NCBI GenBank assembly: GCA_023395395.1
Contig: JAEWZH010000020.1
Location: 20,773-84,772 of the forward strand
Source of the DNA: Bacteroidota bacterium
GTDB taxonomy: Bacteria > Bacteroidota > Bacteroidia > Bacteroidales > Porphyromonadaceae
Reading direction: 5' to 3'
DNA: 64,000 nucleotides
Positions 59,464 to 64,000 of this stretch are shown here, one piece after another (within the stretch, counting starts at the first letter, position 1; the number at the start of each line of letters is the position of its first letter). The translations under genes were made by a program, and so were the position numbers. The notes beneath the pieces are model-generated. The model was not told the DNA's origin. It saw only the letters and a program-made list of their open reading frames with translations, and made no database searches.

Positions 59464-60894
59464 TTATTTTTCAGAAGATGAATTTCCGGGCTTTCGCTCG
59501 TGATTTGCTCTTGGGGTGAAGCGAACCGGTTCGGATGCTTCCCTTTGTTGAGTAGAATAAGCAGGTTCGCGCCTACGATCGTCGCGGTCGCGATGGTCTT
59601 GCCTTGGTCGGCGGCTATTCATGCGGAAGGCTTGCTGTTCTCGCTTCATCGCCTCGCGCTCACGGTAGTAGCGCTCACGCTCCTCAATCGATGGGAGTAG
59701 ACCTAGACCACTTAGCTCCTCTAGATGATCACTGCGCTTGCCCTCAAACATTTCATAGCCTCGAAGTTCGCACTCAATCATACCATTGTAGAGCTTCTCT
59801 CTATGGAATTGCTTCAATCCAATAGCGTTGAAGCCCTCCTCAAGACTCCCACTAATCACCCAAGCCTTCCAACCTGTGAAGACATGCTTGAGAGTCGTGC
59901 CGATATTGCCATAGAGCCTATCCAAATCATTGGGGCGCATGCGGTCGCCATAGGGAGGGTTCATCACGATGATGCCCTCACTCGCAGGTCTATTCTCTAG
60001 AGTGTAATCCTCGAAAGCCTTTACCTGAAGCTCCACATACTTAGTGATGCCTGCATTCTTAATATTGCCTCTGGAGATAGCAATAGCCTTTGGGTGATTG
60101 TCCGACCCATATATCTTGTGCTCAAATGGCTTTTCCTCCCAATCTTCAAGGAGCTCACTCAGCAATTCACTATCAAAGTCTGTCCAGCGCTCAAAAGCAT
60201 ACTGCTGACGGAATATTCCGGGAGGGATGCCAAGAGCTATCAACGCTGCCTCTGTCAGAAACGTACCACTCCCGCACATAGGATCGAGAAAATCGCACTG
60301 TCCAGTCCAGCCCGCACGAAGCAAGATCCCTGCGGCTAGCACTTCACTGATAGGCGCATCATTTTGCCCCAGACGATAGCCCCGCTTGTGGAGACTCTCA
60401 CCGCTCGAGTCAAGCGCAAGGGTCACCGTGGTATCTGATATATGGATGTGAAATAGGACATCAGGGTCAGCGACCGATACATTGGGACGACGATCGGCAA
60501 CGTCTTTGAAATAGTCCGCAATAGCGTCTTTAGCGCGGTAAGCAACGAATTTACTGTGGGTAAACTGCTCTGAATAGACTACCGTGTCTACTGCAAAAGT
60601 AGTGCGAGGCGTAAGATACTGATCCCACTTAATATTGTCGTAAAGATATTGGTAAATCTCATCAGGGTTAGTGGCCTCAAACTGAGCGATAGGCTTCAAA
60701 ATCCTCAGCGCAGTGCGTAGATGAATATTGGCTCTGTAGAGCATCCTTTGATCTCCTTTAAAGGCTACCATCCGCCTACCTGGCACTACATCTTTTGCGC
60801 CTAACTCTTTAAGCTCCATTTCCAAGATATCTTCCAGACCATACAAGGTCTTGGCAAGCATATCAAACTCCCCAGCAATCACTTCGTTTACCAT
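59464..60894 (-). CDS. THUMP-domain rRNA (guanine-N2) methyltransferase (RlmL N-half/YpsC type)
   Basis: 476 residues: a THUMP RNA-binding domain (about 25-160), then a Rossmann methyltransferase domain with DPMCGSGTFLTEAALIALG (about 190-210) and the catalytic NPPY in VMNPPYGDRM (about 305). This corresponds to the RlmL half of E. coli RlmKL, which methylates G2445 of 23S rRNA; the RlmK half is absent. A C-terminal Arg/Glu-rich low-complexity tail (about 410-476) is probably an RNA-binding extension. The frame opens at 60972, but a consensus promoter lies at 60933-60962, so the ATG at 60894 is chosen. Confidence 0.88.
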   Translation of the reverse strand: MVNEVIAGEFDMLAKTLYGLEDILEMELKELGAKDVVPGRRMVAFKGDQRMLYRANIHLRTALRILKPIAQFEATNPDEIYQYLYDNIKWDQYLTPRTTFAVDTVVYSEQFTHSKFVAYRAKDAIADYFKDVADRRPNVSVADPDVLFHIHISDTTVTLALDSSGESLHKRGYRLGQNDAPISEVLAAGILLRAGWTGQCDFLDPMCGSGTFLTEAALIALGIPPGIFRQQYAFERWTDFDSELLSELLEDWEEKPFEHKIYGSDNHPKAIAISRGNIKNAGITKYVELQVKAFEDYTLENRPASEGIIVMNPPYGDRMRPNDLDRLYGNIGTTLKHVFTGWKAWVISGSLEEGFNAIGLKQFHREKLYNGMIECELRGYEMFEGKRSDHLEELSGLGLLPSIEERERYYREREAMKREQQAFRMNSRRPRQDHRDRDDRRREPAYSTQQREASEPVRFTPRANHERKPGNSSSEK

Positions 60895-60932
60895 TTTTGG
60901 TTCTTTACAGACTCTAAAATCAATTTCGGAGG

Positions 60933-60962
60933 CAAAGGTACAAATAATCAGTCGAATAGCAA
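60933..60962 (-). promoter_or_regulatory. Promoter of the methyltransferase-helicase operon
   Basis: Minus strand: TTG (60960-60962), a 19-bp spacer, then TACCTTTG (60933-60940). The predicted leader to the ATG at 60894 is about 32 nt, which rules out the in-frame Met at 60972. Confidence 0.78.
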
Positions 60963-60982
60963 TGGCATACAATGAGATTGAG

Positions 60983-60990
60983 TATCTTTG
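60983..60990 (+). promoter_or_regulatory. Predicted -7 box for the lysO genes
   Basis: TATCTTTG is consensus and divergent from the methyltransferase promoter. No -33 TTG is seen at 19-21 bp. It overlaps an in-frame upstream Met, supporting the start at 61024. Confidence 0.55.
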
Positions 60991-61023
60991 CCCCGAGTTG
61001 AAGAAACAGTAAAAGTCGAAAAT

Positions 61024-61284
61024 ATGTTTAAAGTAGTGGTATTTATGCTCTTAGGGGTAGGGTGTGGCTGGTTGATGAGGCGATGGCGATTTAGATGGAT
61101 AGGTAAGATGACAATGCTTCTCATCTGCCTTCTGCTTGTTGTCCTCGGTGCTGAAGTTGGTTGGTCGAGAGACGGAATCGACGATCTATTCACGGTCGTG
61201 GGAAGTGCTCTCCTGATAGCGGTGCTTACTATTATAGGGAGCGTACTACTGACTAATATTTTACACAGAAAAGAGCAGCAATGA
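61024..61284 (+). CDS. LysO-type lysine exporter, N-terminal subunit
   Basis: 86-residue membrane protein with about three hydrophobic segments. It starts MFKVVVFMLLGVGCGWLMRR and corresponds to the N-terminal part of LysO (YbjE, DUF340), which exports lysine in E. coli as one chain of about 300 residues. Here it is separate from the C-terminal part. The stop of this gene and the start of the next overlap by 4 bp (ATGA), so the two halves are coupled and probably assemble together. Confidence 0.75.
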   Translation: MFKVVVFMLLGVGCGWLMRRWRFRWIGKMTMLLICLLLVVLGAEVGWSRDGIDDLFTVVGSALLIAVLTIIGSVLLTNILHRKEQQ

Positions 61285-61883
61285 AAGACAATCTTGTACT
61301 CCTGGGCTGTTTTTTCCTCGGGCTTGGGCTGGGAATCTACGAATTGGTTCCTATACAGTTCATAGAGTCCGATCTCAGCAATTACCTATTGTATATGTTG
61401 ATGTTTTCGGTAGGAATGGGTGTCGGTAATGATGCAGAAACCCTCCAGGGCTTCCGTAAGCTACCGAAGCGTATCGTGGCACTCCCTTTCCTCTCTATCA
61501 CTGGTAGTTTATTGGGAGGAGTGGCTGCCGCACTTATCCTCGGAAGTGATTTTTTCTCTACCATTGCCATCTCTTCAGGGCAAGCTTACTATTCCCTCTC
61601 TAGTATCATTATCACCGAACGATTGGGCATTGCCCTTGGAGCCATAGCTTTATTGACAAATGTAATACGAGAGTTATTGGCTATTGTGTTGGCACCTCTA
61701 TTGGCAAAATACATTGGCCCTCTGGCCCCAATCGCAGCAGGAGGCGCCACCACAATGGATGTGACCCTTGCACCTATCCTAAGAGCATCAGGAAAGGAAT
61801 ACCTCGTGCCCTCCATCTACAACGGTTTTGTGTGCGACTTTAGTGTGCCTATTCTCGTCACGCTCTTCGTTGGATTGGCTTAG
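61281..61883 (+). CDS. LysO-type lysine exporter, C-terminal subunit
   Basis: 200-residue membrane protein with about six to seven hydrophobic segments, matching the C-terminal part of LysO/DUF340: LMFSVGMGVGNDAETL (about 39-54), SSGQAYYSLSSIIITERLG (about 96-114), LTNVIRELLAIVLAPL and AIAAGGATTMDVTLAPI-type sequence near 150. The conserved acidic residues of the transport core (Glu in NVIRE, Asp in TTMD) are present. Substrate assignment to lysine rests on family knowledge only. Confidence 0.82.
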   Translation: MKDNLVLLGCFFLGLGLGIYELVPIQFIESDLSNYLLYMLMFSVGMGVGNDAETLQGFRKLPKRIVALPFLSITGSLLGGVAAALILGSDFFSTIAISSGQAYYSLSSIIITERLGIALGAIALLTNVIRELLAIVLAPLLAKYIGPLAPIAAGGATTMDVTLAPILRASGKEYLVPSIYNGFVCDFSVPILVTLFVGLA

Positions 61884-61907
61884 CTTGGAAAAATAATCTT
61901 CCAAATA

Positions 61908-61939
61908 TTTGGTTTATATTATAAACTTATGTACCTTTG
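61908..61939 (+). promoter_or_regulatory. Promoter of the membrane protein/winged-helix/DUF2141 operon
   Basis: TTTG at 61908-61911, a 20-bp spacer, then TACCTTTG at 61932-61939, all consensus. Transcription is expected near 61946, 63 bp before the first ATG. Confidence 0.82.
61912..61926. promoter_or_regulatory. Operator copy 1: GTTTATATTATAAAC
   Basis: A 15-bp palindrome (only the central base breaks symmetry) between the -33 and -7 elements. It is shared with copy 2 as part of a longer identical context, GGTTTATAnTATAAACTTA. It is the predicted binding site of the regulator at 62626-62913. Confidence 0.8.
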
Positions 61940-61981
61940 CTTCGAGAAAGGTGGTGCGCACCCTTTTTTGTTGAGTGAATG

Positions 61982-61996
61982 GTTTATAATATAAAC
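61982..61996. promoter_or_regulatory. Operator copy 2: GTTTATAATATAAAC
   Basis: The same 15-bp palindrome as copy 1, exactly 70 bp downstream, in the mRNA leader 12 bp before the start codon at 62009. The pair brackets the transcription start, allowing repression by direct blocking or by looping. Confidence 0.8.
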
Positions 61997-62008
61997 TTAC
62001 TTTGAATT

Positions 62009-62611
62009 ATGGAAGAGAAGAAAATGAATGGACAAGAGAGCCTGCAAATGATAGAACAGATGCTACAAGCTACAAAGAGTGACGATGTTCGTGGTATTCG
62101 TGCGAGCTTTAGAGTATGGGGTAGTGCCTGCTTCTTACTAGGCGTAGTCGCATTCTTTACTACTACTTATCTAACGAGCCCTTGGTGGAATACACTGTGG
62201 TTCCTCCTATTTTTAGTTCCCCTTATCCCTGCTTCCCATGGAAGACGTAGGGGCGATCATGTCACGACCTACTTGGAGGAGAGTGTTTCAAAAGTACTCG
62301 GAACGATGGGAGTCTTATTTGTGGTTGTCTGTATCGCTCTCTTTATTGTGGCATTTGCCAAGGGGACATCGCTTTTTCAGCTCATGGCGCCACTAGCTGT
62401 TATATTTGTTAGTTACACTTCGATGCAGGTGTGGAGATTGGCTAAGCAGAAAGGTTACTTTGCCTTTTCTCTCGTGATACTCTTACTAGGAATGTTTTTG
62501 TTGTGTAAGATAGTATTGGCATTGCCTTTCTTTACCCCTTTTGATCATTTAGCAACGGGGGTGCTTTTAGGACTTCTATTCTTTGTGCCAGGCAATTGCT
62601 ACAATAGATAA
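62009..62611 (+). CDS. Unrecognised membrane protein, probably controlled with the adjacent regulator
   Basis: 200 residues: a polar N-terminus (about 1-35), then about five to six membrane segments in pairs (about 38-55, 60-75, 100-122, 127-142, 150-172, 178-195). I recognise no family. Segments such as WWNTLWFLLFLVPLIPASHGRRRG suggest a small helical-bundle protein. It is first in an operon with a winged-helix regulator (15 bp downstream) and a DUF2141 protein, and its promoter is flanked by two operator palindromes. Small membrane protein/regulator pairs of this kind often sense envelope conditions, but that is conjecture here. Confidence 0.75.
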   Translation: MEEKKMNGQESLQMIEQMLQATKSDDVRGIRASFRVWGSACFLLGVVAFFTTTYLTSPWWNTLWFLLFLVPLIPASHGRRRGDHVTTYLEESVSKVLGTMGVLFVVVCIALFIVAFAKGTSLFQLMAPLAVIFVSYTSMQVWRLAKQKGYFAFSLVILLLGMFLLCKIVLALPFFTPFDHLATGVLLGLLFFVPGNCYNR

Positions 62612-62625
62612 AAAGGGCGTAAGCT

Positions 62626-62913
62626 ATGAGAGATTTAGATCCACTATTACATTCGCAGTTGCGGCTCTCTATCGTCTCAATTCTCCTCGGGGTCGTGGAA
62701 GCAGACTTTGTCTATCTCCGTGAGAAGACAGGGGCTACCAGCGGAAATCTCAGTGTGCAGATAGATAAGCTATCCGAGGCCGGATATATAGACGTGGAGA
62801 AAGAAAATGCGGGGCGATCTAGTCGCACCAGCTGTCGTCTTACCTCTAAGGGGCGTGTGGCCCTCGAGGAATACATCAAGATACTAAGGGAGGACTACTT
62901 CCCATTACACTAA
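62626..62913 (+). CDS. Winged-helix transcriptional regulator (HTH_34-like, MarR/ArsR fold)
   Basis: 95-residue DNA-binding protein consisting only of the winged helix: LHSQLRLSIVSILLGVVEADFVYLREKTGATSGNLSVQIDKL, read as helices 1-3 (about 8-50), then the wing GYIDVEKENAGRSSRTSCRLTSKG (about 53-76) and a C-terminal dimer helix. There is no ligand domain, so the signal may come through the neighbouring membrane protein. It lies between that gene and the DUF2141 gene. The two GTTTATAnTATAAAC palindromes at the promoter are its probable targets, implying autorepression. Confidence 0.88.
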   Translation: MRDLDPLLHSQLRLSIVSILLGVVEADFVYLREKTGATSGNLSVQIDKLSEAGYIDVEKENAGRSSRTSCRLTSKGRVALEEYIKILREDYFPLH

Positions 62914-62926
62914 ATCAAATGTAGAT

Positions 62927-63379
62927 ATGAAAGCGATGAAAAAAATTATCCTCCTACTGGCTATTTTGGGTATGTGCCAGGGAGGTGTAACCGACGTTTT
63001 TGCCCAAGATGAGCAAGACACACTCCAGTATACACTAAGGATTAGCGTCAAAGACCTTGAAACAAATGGGGGGCGGATTATGATAGCAGTATTCAACTCT
63101 CCGGATTCGTTTCTTATGAAACCATTCAAAGTGATGGCTATTCCAGCAGACAATATCTCCTCAAATCCTGCATCACTAAATCTCCCAAGAGGTGTGTATG
63201 CTGTCTCTCTGTTTCAAGATGCCAATAATAACGGTATTTTAGATACTGGAGCTTATGGTATTCCCACAGAGAAGTACGGCTTCAGCAACGATGCAGAAGC
63301 CATAATGGGACCACCTGTCTTTGAGAAGTGTTCTTTCCAATTCAAGGGAGATACAAACATCACTATATCTTTAAGGTAA
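62927..63379 (+). CDS. DUF2141 family secreted protein
   Basis: 150 residues with a signal peptide (hydrophobic about 6-20, cut near VFAQ) and one DUF2141 domain. Key features are GGRIMIAVFNSPDSF (about 48-62), LPRGVYAVSLFQDANNNGILDTGAYGIPTEKYGFSNDA (about 85-122, short motifs in sequence) and GPPVFEKCSFQF. The acidic Asp-x-Asn-x-Asn-Gly loop (DANNNGILD) resembles a calcium-binding site. The function of DUF2141 is unknown; it is probably periplasmic. It is the third gene of the regulator operon, 13 bp after the regulator. Start could be Met1 or Met4. Confidence 0.85.
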   Translation: MKAMKKIILLLAILGMCQGGVTDVFAQDEQDTLQYTLRISVKDLETNGGRIMIAVFNSPDSFLMKPFKVMAIPADNISSNPASLNLPRGVYAVSLFQDANNNGILDTGAYGIPTEKYGFSNDAEAIMGPPVFEKCSFQFKGDTNITISLR

Positions 63380-63462
63380 AAAGAAGAGGTAGCACGAGTA
63401 AATCTATCCTCACAAATAGATAGTTGTATTCCCAGAGATAATTTTGGGTATCTATAGAGGAA

Positions 63463-63516
63463 AATCCCCAAAGAAGTAGAGCGGTTATATTGGCTTGCTC
63501 TACTCCTTTGGGGATT
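63463..63516. terminator. Long terminator-like hairpin after the DUF2141 gene
   Basis: 20-bp arms (63463-63482 and 63497-63516) with one mismatch surround a 14-nt loop. On the minus strand the stem is followed by TTTT; on the plus strand there is no T-run. Confidence 0.6.
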
Positions 63517-63581
63517 AGTCTATTGGCTTGATAGATAACCTCAATCCTCAAGTAGATGGTGTCTATTAATGAAAAGATAAG

Positions 63582-63728
63582 ATTCTCCCTCCTGTGCGGT
63601 CAGATTTCCTCTGTAGAGCGGATGTTTCTACTCTATAGAGCAGCCCTATCTCCTCTATAGAGCAGACGAACCTCCTCTATAGAGCAAACAAATCTCCTCT
63701 ATAGAGCGACCGAATCTCCTCTGATTAT
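63582..63728. repeat. Array A: 22-bp repeats with palindromic core CTCTATAGAG
   Basis: Perfect or near-perfect cores are centred at 63613.5, 63635.5, 63657.5, 63679.5 and 63701.5, with degenerate units at 63591.5 and 63723.5, all exactly 22 bp apart. Three units share CTCCTCTATAGAGC, which is also present in HP2. The 6-8 bp linkers differ between units. Confidence 0.88.
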
Positions 63729-63743
63729 GGTATTCCTGAAAAT

Positions 63744-63844
63744 AGTACACAGTTTGTTTGTTATTCCTGTTATTGTATACACTTCATTTTTGCAATCCTC
63801 AATGTGTACACACACTGTGTCCTCTAACCCTGAATGGGTACACA
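63744..63844. promoter_or_regulatory. Four TGTGTACACA-like sites about 31 bp apart
   Basis: Palindromic GTAC/GTATAC centres at 63746.5, 63777.5, 63807.5 and 63839.5 (spacings 31, 30, 32 bp, about three helical turns). The third is a perfect TGTGTACACA. They lead to a TATTTTTG box at 63853-63860, so they look like operator sites of a promoter pointing right. Confidence 0.6.
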
Positions 63845-63852
63845 AATACAGA

Positions 63853-63860
63853 TATTTTTG
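63853..63860 (+). promoter_or_regulatory. Predicted -7 box near the right end
   Basis: TATTTTTG fits TAnnTTTG. No -33 TTG is found at the right distance. The gene it would serve lies outside the window or is a non-coding RNA. Confidence 0.35.
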
Positions 63861-63880
63861 CGCAGATTACGGGCGGAGCC

Positions 63881-63924
63881 CACGAGCCGCCGCCCCCTCC
63901 CTCTCAGGGGCGGGCGAGCTCGTG
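63881..63924. other. GC-rich hairpin at the right end
   Basis: CACGAGC...CGCCCC pairs with GGGGCG...GCTCGTG with two single-base bulges and a 10-nt loop. It is much more GC-rich than the surrounding AT-rich DNA. A second small stem (CCGCT/AGCGG, then GTTTT) lies at 63950-63970. It could be part of a structured RNA whose remainder is outside the window. Confidence 0.5.
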
Positions 63925-64000
63925 CGTCATATAATCAAGCGACATTAGTCCGCTTCGTGAGCGGGTTTTGGTGCTGTGGCAGTAGCATCTGCATGGGTGG

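Larger units (their letters stand above)
63380..64000. other. Gene-free right end of the window
   Basis: 621 bp with no credible gene. In order it contains a long hairpin (63463-63516), the 22-bp palindrome array A (63582-63728), four TGTGTACACA-like sites (63744-63844), a -7-like box (63853-63860) and a GC-rich hairpin (63881-63924). A gene beyond the window is probably controlled from here. Confidence 0.65.

Noticed and set aside
61270..61290. lysO break as a sequencing frameshift
   Set aside because: Both halves have their own complete start and stop joined by a tidy ATGA overlap, and the domain split falls between membrane segments. It looks like a genuine two-gene form.
63582..63728. 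Short regularly spaced repeats considered as a CRISPR array
   Set aside because: Repeats are about 14 bp with 6-8 bp linkers, too short for CRISPR repeats and spacers, and no cas gene is present. The same applies to the arrays at 22257 and 35958.
63727..63948. A 73-codon open frame at the right end
   Set aside because: It starts in the last repeat unit and runs through phased operator sites and a GC-rich hairpin. The translation has no family resemblance and no ribosome binding site.

Overview
The window is bacterial chromosome from a member of the Bacteroidales, most likely a Porphyromonas-like organism (the genus is inference). Supporting signs are near-consensus Bacteroidetes promoters (TTG, 19-20 bp, TAnnTTTG) in front of many genes, weak ribosome binding sites, lineage-typical genes (long-form NusB and PurF, DUF5606, a lipidated TamA-like protein next to TamB, a GH92 mannosidase, a large periplasmic TPR protein next to a beta-barrel), and moderate GC. 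Nearly all of it is housekeeping sequence. There is no prophage, transposase, plasmid gene or CRISPR array.

Layout. 1-4.8 kb (minus): operon of an M3 peptidase, an acyltransferase, FabK and an unrecognised protein. 4.8-7.3 kb (minus): rpiB and transketolase. 7.6-18.4 kb (minus): the cluster nusB-yajC-ybbR-coaE-DUF5606, then a PurF-family protein translationally coupled to a carbamoyl-phosphate synthase whose two subunits are fused into one 1456-residue chain; ribD lies at the right edge. 18.4-21.8 kb: prmC, recX, comF (plus) and a MATE transporter (minus). 21.8-23.1 kb: six tRNA genes in three transcription units. 23.2-24.9 kb: an AT-rich tetR-oxidoreductase pair with a clear operator. 25.2-28.7 kb: GH92 enzyme and a LolC/E-type permease. 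28.7-35.8 kb (minus): TamL and TamB. 36.5-43.9 kb (plus): gyrA, a TPR protein, a PIN-PhoH ATPase and a carboxyltransferase whose carrier domain has lost the biotin lysine. 44-46.7 kb: DUF1905, an SDR protein, a methyltransferase and a YrdC protein. 46.9-56.3 kb (plus): a seven-gene run from a radical SAM protein through TPR/beta-barrel partners and a phosphatase lipoprotein to a cobalamin segment (CobQ lacking its amidotransferase half, CobD, CbiB). 56.3-60.9 kb (minus): MATE transporter, DEAD-box helicase, rRNA methyltransferase. 61-63.4 kb (plus): split LysO exporter, then a small operon of membrane protein, winged-helix regulator and DUF2141 protein.

The most unusual feature is non-coding. 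Five intergenic loci (27-100, 7480-7565, 22257-22345, 35958-36135, 63582-63728) carry runs of short palindromes spaced 22-23 bp centre to centre, about two helical turns. Three of them share the core CTCTATAGAG. Two of these are also folded as inverted repeats, one with a perfect 39-bp stem, placed just beyond the last gene of an operon. I know of no description of this architecture but could not search. Next to the last array, four TGTGTACACA-like sites are spaced about 31 bp (three turns) upstream of a promoter-like box. Other items for follow-up are the two palindromes bracketing the promoter of the winged-helix operon, the promoter-terminator leader with a duplicated start codon before the radical SAM gene, and the CobQ truncation beside a 44-bp palindrome.
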